64,000 bases of DNA from Ananas comosus (Eukaryota; Streptophyta; Magnoliopsida; Poales; Bromeliaceae). Every line of letters starts with the position of its first letter. The first letter of the stretch is position 1. The notes beneath the pieces were generated by a model that made no database searches, was not told the origin of the DNA, and was given only the letters and a program-made list of their open reading frames with translations. Location: positions 7,665,306 through 7,729,305 of the forward strand of contig NC_033640.1 in the NCBI RefSeq assembly GCF_001540865.1, given 5' to 3'. The translations under genes and the position numbers were made by a program. Positions 49,669 through 62,330 of this stretch are shown one piece after another.

Positions 49669-51847
49669 CTTTTGTGGAGTTTAGAAATAATACAAGTATT
49701 TTATATTTATGCTATAGACAATGTGCTTGTTGATAGGAAGAAGGTCGAGAACAAAACCTGAGCATCAGCTCCAGAAGAGACGAGTACATTCAACACATTT
49801 GAGAAAGCAAGACCAGTAATTCTCTTTGAATGACCTCTAAGTTTGCTCTTAACCTGAGAAAGGTTTGGACATGTTAGTTTCCTCATCGTGCTAATTTCAT
49901 CAAACAATTGACCGAAACAATTTCTTTCATGATTGCCACCATAATACCTCATCCACACGGACATTATAGATTTGAATTGTAGAGTCATCCATTCCTATGG
50001 CAATTATATTGTTGTCCTGAGGATGGAATGCGAGAAATGTTGCTGCCGGCGGTGGAGCCATAAATGTTGTCATTGTCTGCAGTCGAGAAGCATAAAATTA
50101 AATAATCGTGTCTTAACTTTAAGGTCCATTAGAAGTATGAATATTCTTTTATAGTTTTACGGTTTTACTCCTACCTTGAAGGTCATCATATTGAATAAAG
50201 AAATCTTTCCTCCCGAAGCGGACATGACATACGAATCATTCTTGGATAAAGCAAAGCAATGAACTGCTTCTTCAGGATTTGTGTCCGTTATATCATTAGT
50301 CATTAGTATGCCACTCGGTGGTTGCCACAGTTGTGGAGAAACACTCGCAGTTGCCTATAAACAAATGACAGAAGATAACTCATCACCTATTCCAATCTAA
50401 ATCAGTTTAATACTAATATATGAAATAGAATACAGAAGAAAATTGCCAATTGTTAATGTTCAAAGAGTTAAGTCTTCACCTTGCCAGTAGAATTCCGTTC
50501 ATTGCGAGGCCATTTCCAAAGCAAATGAATAGCATTAGATGCTAAAGCCAATATTGCAACACCAGAATTTGTATAAATCAATCTTGAGATCTGCAGTTGC
50601 GATAAAAACTTACAAGGATAATCATCTCTTTCCAAGGTAAGTAAGATGAGATCATTTTGATTATTCTCATAGTTGTCTAAAAATATCCTGGGTTACAATC
50701 TTGTACATGAAAATTAGCACACAAACCATGCAAAGTTAATACAAAGCCTTGTTAAAGGTAAATTACAAACGAGATCATTCTAACCAAGGAACAACGATGG
50801 GATACATTCATTCTGTTTGGCTTCATCTCAAAATCCCTGATTCACACTAATGCCATAAGATCATGCATCTGAACACTTCCAGGTGAAGGTTTAACTTATT
50901 AGTGAAATAGGGCTTACAGATGGAGCCATAATTATTTCAAGAAATTCCCAAGGACAATGTGAATAAAGAAGTCGGATAAATTTAACAGTCAAAGAAATCC
51001 CCAGATGCAACAAAATCCACAACGATAAAAAAAAAAATCACAAATGTCTGCAATTTTAATTTAGAAAAGCAATCTTCAGTGTTGAAAGAGAGATAGGACT
51101 AATCCCTTTCAAACATGAATAAGACAACCTATAGCTCAATATATTTTTTATACATATTGCAAGAAGATTTCCTCTCTTTGGCTGAATTCACGATATACAA
51201 CCTCATATTCACCTTTATGCAAACTTAACAAAATAAAACAAATAAGTGCAATTATTATATGCATTATAGCATACTGTTACAGGAATAATGTCTCAAGTCT
51301 TGATATCCATACATAACTTTCATACAAATACACCTAAAATGAGGAGAATTTAATGTGTTAGAGAGTTTAACTCATGGAAATGGGTTAAAAAGCTCCAAAG
51401 CACCAGCAGCATTGGTTACGAAGGAAACTTTAAGTTAAGAAACTTAGAATAAACTTGCCGATAATATGCATAAAATAGAGAAGCTAAGGGGGAAAATATT
51501 AAGAAATAATCACCTTGCTCGTCCTCAAGTTATCTGCCAGCCTCAAAGATCTACACTGTGTGGGTTCATTGATCTCAGTAAGCTTCCAGATCTTTGATTT
51601 ATCCATCGACTCATCAGTAATTCGAGGTTTTACATCCACCAAGTTTCTGCTGTCACCATTCTGTCAAATTTGATTTCAAACAAGCGACAGCATATTCAGA
51701 TAATTAGAATCATATGGCGCAGATATCAACATCAGATTTATAAATTAAAACAGAAAAAAGAAAAAAACAAAAGTCAACAGGACGTTACAGCTACTGGAAC
51801 CGGAGGGGCATTTCTATCTGTAAATCCTGAACTTGTTGCAACTGCAG

Positions 51848-51882
<35 letters not shown>

Positions 51883-54800
51883 GCGGATAATGGATTTACC
51901 ATAGGCTGCACCATAGAGCATAATCTGTGTTAATTCTTTAAAAGCATAGATGAAGCACCATACGAGGGTTTGAAGGTGTTACCTTTGTCATGGACTCTGA
52001 AACAACCCTAGAAGCATCAAAAGAGCGATTTTCTAATGAGCGCAACAGACGAAGTCCATCAGCATTTGCCAAGATCTTGATGCCATTATCATGAGTAGAA
52101 ACAGCCAACAGTGCACCCTCTTTGTTGAAGCGTATCCTTGGACTCGCCTAGTAAAAAGAAGGCCCAGAACAGAAGGCAATAATTTACATCTTTTTCAGCT
52201 TTCCAAGTGGGGCAATGAAAATATGAAAATTGTACAAATATATATCCCAATAATATCTGAATTTTCAGTTATTCCCTTCAAAAGCTTAATTTCTAAGATT
52301 TATGTCCTTGGATATTAAAAAAAAATGCCCTTCTCCAGAATCAGGCCTCATTTGGTTTCATTGCTATTTTTTTATTTTGTTAAACACTAATTCCATATAA
52401 TTTGATATGTTGGAGGAAAGAGCTTTTTGCCTCATTGTTATAATTGAGCAGCTTACAATGCATCCAGCTAAGTGATAGATGGCAACTTATTTTAAAAGCT
52501 TTTGAAAGCAAAAAAAAAGTTTATTTCAATTCTTTTTTTCGGTTGCAAATAAACATCTTGGATGAAAGGATTGCAAACAATCCGTTATCCACTCTTACAC
52601 ATTTTTTATATAAAAAATTCTATTCAAAAATCCAAAATACAAACACAATACCCAACAAGGCCTAAGTTTTCTGACAAAAAACAAATTCCCATCATGAATG
52701 ACATCCCCAGTGAGATTTTTATAAAAACTGTATTTTCAAAACGTATATATGAAAATTCAGTAAATGGGTACAAACATAAATGGATAAAAGAAAGGATATA
52801 AGTACCGCGGCACGGGGTCGTGCCGGAAACTTTCCGGGACGGTGTGTGCCGGGCCGTACCGATGCGTGCCGGTCACAAAAAATACATGTGTGCCGACACA
52901 TAATGATATGAAATATTTATTTTCTTTAGCAAAAAAATATTCTAATTATTTATTATGTATCTTTATCAAATATTTTATACTTTACTGAGAAAAGTACTTA
53001 CTAATTTAAAAAATAGAGGGTTTTGAGTTATGTCATCGGCACAGAGGCTATATCGTACCGATACCTTGTTGGCACGATATAGCAGAGTCGATACGACTCG
53101 TGCCGATGGGCACTTAAATCCTTGTCATAAAAGGTACATAAATGTGAAATCCCTGAAATGTAATATGGGATTCCATAGAAAACTCACTGGAAGGCCACCA
53201 TCAGCATCGATAGTTGTCAAGAGATTAGTGTTATCCATATCCCAGAACTTGATTAAAAATTCATCACCAGCAGCTAAATACCGGTTTCTGGTAGTATCAA
53301 ACTGCACAACACCCAAAGATCGTTTTCGAAATCCTAGATACGTTCTCTTCACAGCTCCTTCGGTCTCATTCCATTCCACGATATAGGATTCCCCATCTTT
53401 GCTCGTTCCACATGAGAAGAGCCTATAGCATATAAGCAGAAATATAATAAGTCAAAAATAAGTATGAAAAAAAAAGAAGCCCCTAAAATTATCTAAAAAA
53501 TAACCACAAAAACAGAAAATTAACCTGGTGCCATCGGCACTATAGGCCATTGTTGTGCACCAGTGGCCAGGAGCATCATAATCAACCCTAGATCCCAAAT
53601 TGTCGTACAACCAAGCTTTTATCTTTCCATCTAATGCAGTCGAAAAGATGAACTGCAATAAAAAATAAAATAAATAACAGCAGAACAGCATAACATTGTA
53701 AGCAGTAACAGTCATAAAATCAACATTGAAAAATGCGGTTTAACATAACCAAGTGCAAATTCCTCAAATAGATTACCTGGATGCTTTCTTTATAATGTGG
53801 GCAGACAGAGTAAACAGGCGCATCATGACCTTCAAATGTATGCTGCTTGGTTCCAGTAGTGGCATCCCAAACCTGATATCACAAAATACTACTAGTTATG
53901 GTTTTACAACGTGCAATACGAACAATTAATCCATCATAACTGTGCTTGTGTGCCTGACATATGTATTAATAGGGTGTGCAACACCAAAAATAAGAAACAA
54001 ACCTTAATCGTCTTGTCATCTCCACAGGTTATTATGCTTAGCTGCTTATTAGGGTGTGCAAATGCAATGTCATTGACGCCACCAACATGAGCATCTATCT
54101 ACAAATCAGCATTAAGGCAAATAATATGCAACTTAGCAATCAATGAAACGAGTAGAGGAGACATGCTAACAGGTGAGTAGCTTACCTCCAAATGCTGCCT
54201 GATATCATTGCCACCATGATAGGAATATATTTGTACAATATGCTTGGAATAAGCGACCCCTAAAAGATAAAGAGGAATTTTATTACTCTGCAGTAACAAA
54301 AAGTATGAAATCTTAAATAGGGGCTCCGAGTACTATAAATTACCAAACAAGGAGCCATCAGGGCACCATATCACCCGGTTGACTGAAACACCAGGATCCT
54401 TAACTAAAGCAGCCTGAGGTTCATTACCAATTTCTCACCGTTAAGATAAAATAAAAGAAATTTGCAGCACAAAAGTCATACTTCATTCAGTTATAATGTG
54501 AATATATTGGACAAACCTGGAGAATCATGGTACATTGTGCAAGTTCCCAAACTTTGAAATTCCTTGAAACTAATTTCTCCCTTGTACCAACATCCCACAA
54601 TCCAATCTCACCCACATTCGTACCAACTGAAAAAATTTCACAAAAACACAAGATCAATGTTAGTATGAAGAGAAGTGTTGATCTTGAGGGACCTCAATGC
54701 CTGTTTAGCTTGCTCCTGGCACAGCTTCTCATCCTTTGAGAAGCAGATTGATGACGCTTTACTTTGAGGGCAACGGGAAGTTGTTTGGAAGCATTAGTAC

Positions 54801-57800
54801 AAATTTGGTGCACCTCCCAACAACTCTATTCAAACAGACTGGAAAAAGCAAGTCCATAGAGTGAGACGACGCGACATGTATGTAAGATGGGAAGACAAAC
54901 CAAGAAGAATTGTTTGCTGAATAGGATGAAAATCCATGCTCATAGGAGCTGAACCCTGATTTAGTATCCGTGCAACCGTTTTTGGCAAGTCATCTGGTGC
55001 GTACATTGCCTGACTATGACTCTGAGGATAGGTTACTGGCAAAATGTTCACTGGTAAGTTCACCTGTATTAAGAGTTCAATCATCCAAATATGCAATTAG
55101 AATAGCTTGATAAACAAATGTCGATCTACAAGGTCATTATAGAAGGGATTAATTACATATTTACTCCTTAAAGTTTGACTTTAATTTCATTTAGACAGTT
55201 TAAATTGTAACAATTTAGGCAGTGAAGTTTGTTCAGATGACAACTTTGTCCCCATGCTAGTTTACAGTCCAAAAAAGCACCATGTCAAAATCATCGCTAT
55301 TCTTTTCTTTAGTAATACTGAAACAATGAGAACCAAAACTGAAATTGGGCTCAAACTTTCAGGGTTAAATTGTTAAAATTGCAAATTTGAGGACGAAATT
55401 GAAATTTGAGGATGATATTACAATCAAGTCAAATCTCAAGAACTATATTGTTACAAATTGAAACTTGGAGGGAGGAATTGAAATTAAGGTCAAACATAAG
55501 GGACTTAATGTCTAATTAACCCTCTCATATAGTAACAAGTAGAATAAAATGGAAACAGAATTGAAGGAGAAACTTGCAGGATACCTCATCAGATATCCCA
55601 ATAGGCCTAGTTCTTTTGGATACGTGATCAGAATCAGCTGACGGGTAATCTATGGTAGAGTTGGCAGTTGTTGGTGTCCTAGGATGCTTCAATAGTGCAG
55701 CTATGGAAAACATGAGGATAAGTCAGATTATCAAATCAAACGCACTAATTATACAGTGCCATTTTACATCTCCCACAAATAATTTGTTCACATATATACC
55801 CATGCCAAATTGAAACTTCTATATATACACTTCAAAAGTGCATTTTCTTACATAAGAACCATTACCTTAAGTTGAGGAGTCATCCAACTCATAGAGGAAG
55901 TCAGTTTTGTACTAAAAAATGGTTTTGTAGTAGAAAGCACTTTCTTCGGGGCATTTTAAAAGTTAAAAGGTATATATGTAAGAATATAATTATTTGAAAA
56001 GCCCATGCGAAGAATCAGATTCCACATGAGCATATATATAAATAGATAATACTGCAGGGGTACAAAAACTTGTAGTACCAGGATTTGTAGGAGCACCCAG
56101 TCCAATAGCTCCACCAGAGATAGCTGGATGAGTTACAGCTGGAGGGTTAGACATCCAACCAAGGGGAGTAGGAACTGCTGCGGGTGTAGGTTGAAAAGGC
56201 TGAAAACAACAAATCAATTGCTAAACACATATTTCAAGAAAAAAACTTAAAAACAAAAGCTTTTGATATAAAATCAGCTAAATTACCCCATGTGCACCCA
56301 ATGGAGGAAAGCCTCCTGGTTTAGGAATGGATCCAAGAAGCGGATTGTTGGCTGGTGATGGAGCACGAGCACCATTTGGTTGTCCGCAAGAATGATCAAC
56401 AAAAAGGGTTTTAATATCTGGATTCGGCCTAGGATTTTTGCAGAGTTGGTGCTGCCAGTTTAAACTGCCAAACCATTAATTGGTAATTAGATCAATGCTT
56501 GTCGAATAAAAAGTATTGCCTTAACAGATAACAAAGCTAAACATGATCCTTTTAAGGCTAGAAAATATTAGAAATGAAAAATAACTACAGCTACAAGGTT
56601 GCAAGGTACATATGTTAACTTGGGAAAATTTAAACAAATTCAGTATATATATGTGATAGCAGATAGCTGTCCTCATCACATTTGGAGATAGAAGTATTGC
56701 CTATTGGAATACGGGGAAAACAGGCATCACGCAACCTTTCTCAAATAGTTGATGTACTAAATAGATAATAATTCCGCAGACTATCATTCACTTGACATCA
56801 TGCCTAGAGCCCTAAGGGAATCCATTCATTAGAATGATTTCCCTGAAGCTTAAAGCATGCAGAATTTCAAGCTCTAGGATATTTTAAGCTATTCAATACA
56901 TTAGATTGTTTGATATAGTAACCAATAATACACAGCCAAAACATTTTGTAATGTGGAGAGAAATACATAATCCGTATCTGTTGTTTGGGGGAAAAAAGAA
57001 AAAAGCAACCAAAAGAAATGACAATCAAGTTCTCTCTCCAGTTCTTTTAAACCCACATTCGCTAGCTATCCAAGATAAGAGGCATACATATTAAGCATAA
57101 TTTTATTATAAAAATGAAAAGAAGTGTATGGTAAGATGCGCCGTGTATTCTCGCATTCCACTAATTTATGCAATAATTATAATTGTCCTCGAAGATGAAA
57201 GGAACAGAGAATATCTCTCGGCGTCGAATCTTTTAGAAAACAACAACAAGCAGCTTTCAAGAGCCAAAATAAGCAAGTTGATGTGGGAAGTTTCTGTAAT
57301 GGATCTTATGTATAGCGTTGCGCCCATCCTAACATCAATTCTCAAATGGGACCATCTTAAATACCATCCATTGTAACATCAACATGTGGCTGAATTCTCA
57401 GAAACAGTTCCAAGCCGAGTATGGAGTTGATTCACGCCAAAAGGAAAAAGTAAGCAACATCCAGTGGCCAAAACAAACAAGTTGATTTGTCGTTTTTTTT
57501 CCACAACCTTTTACCATATTGCAACAATGAAAGGACTATCCAGCTCATTTAAAACCAAGAAGGAAGATAGCGCCTTGACTTTAAAGGGCTTTCTAAGCTA
57601 ATATCTGTCTGACCAGCTCAATTACTTACCCCACTTCTCCTCCTGCCACCTTACGCACATATAGGCACAAAAACTAGTCAAGCTTCTGAATTAGTATATC
57701 TAAGTGCCAAGTACATAGCCACATTAACTTTACACGTGGTAAATATCTTGCACTCCTATTTAGCACTTGTTGTCACTCGGTTCATTGCAAAGTATAAGCT

Positions 57801-59362
57801 ATAGGTGATTCAGAGTGGTTGCACAAACTTGAGTCATGATGTGAGTTGGTATTAGCTCAAAATATACAAGATAGCCACCTCTAAACAGGATGCACCAAGA
57901 AAGAAAGTAAGAAGTACTCTGGGCACGTAGAGTCTCCCCAAAACAATTAATGGTGAAGAGTAGTTCCTGGATCCAACATGAGAGTGATAAGCCAAAGCTA
58001 GATCATCTGTGTCTACATGCAGTATCTGAGAAGAAAAATTTTTTAGTCTAATGATTCTCTACTGGTTGAATGTACGCATTTCAAAACATTTTCATTCTTA
58101 TTATGTTGTATCCATTTCGCATCATTATTTCAAGATTAGAGTAAGCAAAGATGCCATGAATTTTCCAGCTCATCATGTCCAAACACATTCATCTCCTCTC
58201 AAAGAAGATGATAGTATAAAAAAAATACGAAAAGCATAATTAGTTTGGTTTTTAACAAAATCTTACCTTTGGTTGATGAGAGTACGCAATCTGGAATTCT
58301 TTAAGTTGGGAAACTGCAGTTTGTCACGGAATAGTGGGTTTGCTTCAATGAGCTTCTTTAGCTCAACGAGCATTATCGCTCTCGCTGACTTTGTATCACC
58401 ATATTTGGAAAGCTGTTCGTTTTCCCTAGAAAGACAAAAAATGCCATACATTAGGCGATCATTCATTATCTTAACTAGGATTGTACATGGGAACAAGAAC
58501 ATCTCATACCGGAAATTCTCTAAAATCAAAAGTTGCGTGATTTCCTTAAATAACTCCTCATTAAAAGATGCGAAGACTTTCAAATCCTTCACCAGTATAT
58601 CAACTGCCTTCGCACGGTCATGCCTGCAGCAAAGAAATTCAATCAGCTTATCACATAAATAGACAGAGAGCTCCAACGAACATCATAGGAAATATATTCT
58701 AGTGACTGCTTCTTACTTATCCAATGCCTCGAGATACTTCTGCTTCCGGATTTCAAAGAAGATCTTCATCGAATACCTATTATCATCGACCTTGGTGAAA
58801 CCAGATAGATATTTCTCCACGTCGTCCCAATTGCCATTCTGAACCTCGTCCTCAAAATACTTCATATTAAAATAGAAACCAGATTCCTGCTCGAGCCTGT
58901 ATTACAAAAATATACAAGAGGAAGGTTACTAATTAGGGTTGGTTTGGCTAACTTGCAAGATGTATTGTTGTTTAATGAAGTCCGGGACGTGGCATGCAAA
59001 GAAGCTCTATATTAATCCGCCAATAAATAGTTTCTTGTTACAGCAGAATCAGAAGCTCTATTTGTAGCTTCTGTTTTTTTCTGAACCTCAAAATCACATT
59101 TCTACTTTCTATAATGGCAAGAGATGAGTACTTTTTTTTTATTCTCAAACGCAGACGCACCGTTAGAGGTAACTACAGCTGAAAACAAAAGCAGAAGCAG
59201 GGCAGACACTTAAAAGCATAGAGGTAAACAGTAAACAAATTGAATGAAACTAAAAATTGAATTTTTGACAGAAAGAACATACTTGTGGACAGTCTCTTTA
59301 AACTTCTCCTCATCCAGAAACTGCAGGATCAGAAAAACCAGCTCCCTACTGAGGGATGACAT
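47786..59362 (-). CDS. TPL: TOPLESS/TOPLESS-related transcriptional corepressor
   Basis: Complete, 25 coding exons, 1146 residues. Exon ends, in transcript order: 59362-59283, 58896-58717, 58623-58510, 58425-58267, 56464-56287, 56199-56079, 55700-55585, 55063-54901, 54626-54517, 54413-54344, 54259-54186, 54098-54003, 53872-53777, 53652-53525, 53422-53188, 52147-51983, 51905-51789, 51660-51514, 50590-50480, 50354-50175, 50076-49948, 49853-49758, 48745-48557, 48483-48317, 48005-47786. All phases agree. LisH (about 4-36) and CTLH start MSSLSRELVFLILQFLDEE and bind EAR-motif repressors such as Aux/IAA and JAZ adaptors. A Pro-rich linker (GWMSNPPAVTHPAISGG) and two WD40 propellers follow (about 340-1110). 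Exon 17 has a poly-alanine run coded by GCN repeats. The protein recruits histone deacetylases in the nucleus. Introns 15 and 22 carry insertions. Length is close to Arabidopsis TPL (1131). Which paralogue it is remains open. Confidence 0.97.
48998..49681. mobile_element. MITE in (TA)n within TOPLESS intron 22, normal orientation
   Basis: The element proper is about 49084-49620, bracketed by (TA)n at 49039-49082 and 49621-49666. The ends gagtagggctgctgtg and cacagcagccctactc are perfect inverted repeats and the arms pair over most of their length (gatcggctccgttagac against its reverse complement near 49530). It shares its family with 60797-61330 and with the mirrored copies at 12.2 and 29.5 kb. 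It is intronic, so the coding frame of the gene is intact. Confidence 0.88.
52803..53135. mobile_element. gtgccgg-rich insertion in TOPLESS intron 15
   Basis: A GC-rich left part (cggcacggggtcgtgcc, cgtaccgatgcgtgccgg) and a right part (gtcatcggcacagaggctatatcgtaccgatacc, ending gtgccgatgggcactta) surround an AT-rich centre. The repeated cgtgccg/cggcac units in both directions look like a degenerate dispersed repeat. It makes intron 15 (52148-53187) longer than most others in this gene. Confidence 0.55.
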
Positions 59363-59848
59363 CGCGCCACCCCCTATCCCAGCCTCAAAACCCTAAATCT
59401 TCAAACTGAGACAAAATATTCACAGATCAACCCCAAAAATCACAAAATTTTAACAAAAAAAAAAAAGCCTTTTGAACACATCAAAGACCAGATATACAGT
59501 CGAAAGGCATAATTCGTAATCATCCGCATTAAACCCAAACCAAAACTTCTAAAAAATATCATATAAAAAGAAGAACCCCCAAATTAGAACACACGAAAAG
59601 CCCCTTGTTTGCTCGATCTACCTCAAATACAGTAACCAGCACCTCAAATCTAGGGTTTTAGACCGATCGACGGCGCAAGGGGCCGTTTAAACCGAGGGAT
59701 CCGAGCGAAAAGACACCGGGAAAGGACACGGCTGCTAAAACGGCCAAAAAAGGGGGGTTTTCTGGGGGAAAATCACACAAAAACATAGAAAAATCAAGGG
59801 AAAATCCAAGCTTTTACCTGTGAATCCGAGAGAGAGATAGAGATCGTT

Positions 59849-59900
<52 letters not shown>
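59363..59900 (-). promoter_or_regulatory. TOPLESS 5' leader with leader intron and CT-rich tract
   Basis: On the minus strand a CT microsatellite (59857-59898) is followed by ggattcacag and a donor gtaaaag at 59817. A matching acceptor (tgtctcag) at about 59406 leaves a 43-base exon before the ATG at 59362. A leader intron (59406-59817) is therefore likely. CT-rich 5' leaders with introns are common in highly expressed plant genes. The true transcription start was not identified. Confidence 0.6.
59857..59898. repeat. (AG)n microsatellite in TOPLESS leader
   Basis: An uninterrupted AG dinucleotide tract of about 42 bases on the plus strand, CT on the transcript strand. Confidence 0.9.
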
Positions 59901-59903
<3 letters not shown>

Positions 59904-60739
59904 GACCAGTGGCGGCGAGCTCTCGCAATAATATATGGACTTTAAAAATGGAGGTGAGAAAAAAAGAAAAGGAAAAAGAAAAAAGAAAAAAAAAGTTATA
60001 TGCATCCTATTAGCGATGTAATGGTGTCGGATTTATAAGTGCGAGGAGACCGTCCCAATTGATGATAAGCAGATCACCTTATCATGTGATACCTCAGATG
60101 GCTTATTCATATAATGGTGTGATACGCCGTTTCGGATATCGATAAGGAGTTACGCCTCCCGGGACCACCGTCGTCGGCGACGGCTTTTGTCGACCACATC
60201 GCAGCGGAATCCGGGTACAGCTGATCAGCTGTGTCTTACAAAACATGTAGAGTCATATCGTCCAATGCGAATCTGACACGTGGAGAATGTTGTACGAGGA
60301 GACAACAATGTAGGCGGACCCCCTCATCTATAGGGAGTTTCGAAATTGACCCCTTAACTTTTATTTTTTCTTTTTATTATGTTTCCTCAGCTTCTAACTT
60401 TTTTAATCTATATTTTTATGTTTAGTTACATGGCAAATTTTGTCAAATTTAATAATTTTATTAGTTTTAGTTTTCAACCATTGATTGGACTAGTTTTATG
60501 TTAACTAAAATCATTTAATTTAAAAAGAATAAAAGTTAAAGGGGTCTCAATAAAAAAAAATAAGAAGTCGAGGGATTTCTTTTAAAATGGCTTATAGTTG
60601 AGAGTGTATTTGTACACTTAGCATCTCTTTCCTTTAGAGTTGGTAAAATGAATGGATAGTCCCTGTACTATCCCCAAATGACAACTTATATCCTATTGTT
60701 TTAATACAAAACTTTAGCCCCCAAATTTGTGTGTGTATA

Positions 60740-60800
<61 letters not shown>
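60740..60800. repeat. (TA)n followed by (GA)n
   Basis: Compound microsatellite: about 36 bases of TA then about 24 bases of GA, abutting the left end of a MITE. Confidence 0.9.
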
Positions 60801-61330
60801 TTGAGCTAGAATACTATCGATAGCAAACGGGCTCCGTTGCCATCCATTTGTTTTCGTGATAGAGTCTCCAAATCGACGATCGGCACCGTTGAACATGATC
60901 TATATCACTTAAAGTGTTTAGAAATCAAATTTTAAATCTTTTTTACATCATTTGCCTAATGATCAAAGGGTTTCAAAATTTGTAATTTTAATGATCGATA
61001 TGAGGCGTTTTCTCATTTAACGGCGTAAAGATATCCAAATCAATTGATTTTTGTTTAGAAAATTCTTTAAACTATTTAAAACAAGATTTATACTCTTGAT
61101 CTTGATTACAAGACTCCTATCATCATTTTTTAAAGAATATTTATTTTCAGCCGTTCATTTTTGTGTCCACTCGATGGATAAGAGAACAATATCGAAAATA
61201 TATGAAATTTGATTTCTAAACACTTCAAGTGGTATAGATCATATTCAACGATGCCGATCGTCNCAACATCGAAAACAAGCTGGAAGCACGGAAGGCTCCA
61301 TGCTTCCGATAGCATAGTAGCCTCACTCTA
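60797..61330. mobile_element. MITE of the (TA)-flanked family, normal orientation, contains the only N
   Basis: Inverted ends: gttgagctagaatactatcg at the left against gatagcatagtagcctcact at the right, with (TA)n flanks. The internal arms carry gatcggcaccgttgaacatg and its near reverse complement around 61230-61262. An ambiguous base (N) lies at 61263 in the right arm, at the point mirrored by gtctccaaatcgac in the left arm. More diverged than the copy at 49 kb. Confidence 0.8.
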
Positions 61331-62330
61331 TATATATATATATATATATACCACTATTCAAAGTAAAAAAAATTAAGTATATAAATATTTGCAATAGAAA
61401 AGACAAAAAAAATTTATTTTATAAAACAAGAGATTTTTTTAAACGGTTAGTGAATAAATTGCCTATGCAAAAAAGATATGAATCAAAATAAAAAAAAAAA
61501 GGATAAAAGTATTTGGCTAGCTCACTAGAACAGCTTAAATAAGAGAATTGAAGTAACAAGGACGCCAAAAAAAGTTAAATTTCAAGCATCTTTTCAAAAT
61601 TCTCTATATATGAGGGGTCTCAGTACAAATTTACGTTTGAGATTGTATAGTGTTGTGCATCTGTGGTTACAGAGGGAATCCTGAGATCAATGAGAAAACT
61701 ATTTTTTTCCCAATTTTGGACATGGTAATGCGCATATATTTACGGCAATGCCACTGATCTCGAGGTTGCGGGGCCCACTGTTGCCCACGTGAGGCGCACC
61801 TCGTGGCTTTAATTAGTTGCACGTAATTCATGACATTATATTCAAATTATTATTAGTCTATTAAATATTGGCTAATTTGCAACAAAATCCACCTATTTTA
61901 CGTTTTTTAACAAAACGTACTCTTGTTCTTCTTTCTCTGTCCACGTCGATCTTTCTCGTCCTCGCTGTTCCTTCCTCTCTTTCTCTTCCGGCTTAACTCT
62001 TCTTCTTCCTCCTCTTCCTCCACCACTCCTACGCCGATGTCGTGCTCCTCTCTCTTATCTCGTCCATACTTCCGTTGACTCTGACGGCGATAATGTGGGT
62101 TCAGACATAGTATAGATTACGGAAGTTATCGAGCTGATGCTGAGGACATGATTATGGACGGCGACAGCGACGATGGCACCACAGAATTTGAGGAGAATAG
62201 AAAGGGAGAGCGCATCGTAGCAGGGCGTGGCTGCTGCGGCAAAGGGTAAGATAAGAGGCGCAGTAGCGAAAAAGAATGAAAAGAGTGAAAGAAAAATAAA
62301 AAGAATGAAATATATATATATATATATATA

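Noticed and set aside
49435..49761. 108-residue frame running through the MITE and the TA repeat
   Set aside because: Consists of transposon arm and Tyr-Ile repeats coded by (TA)n; not a gene.
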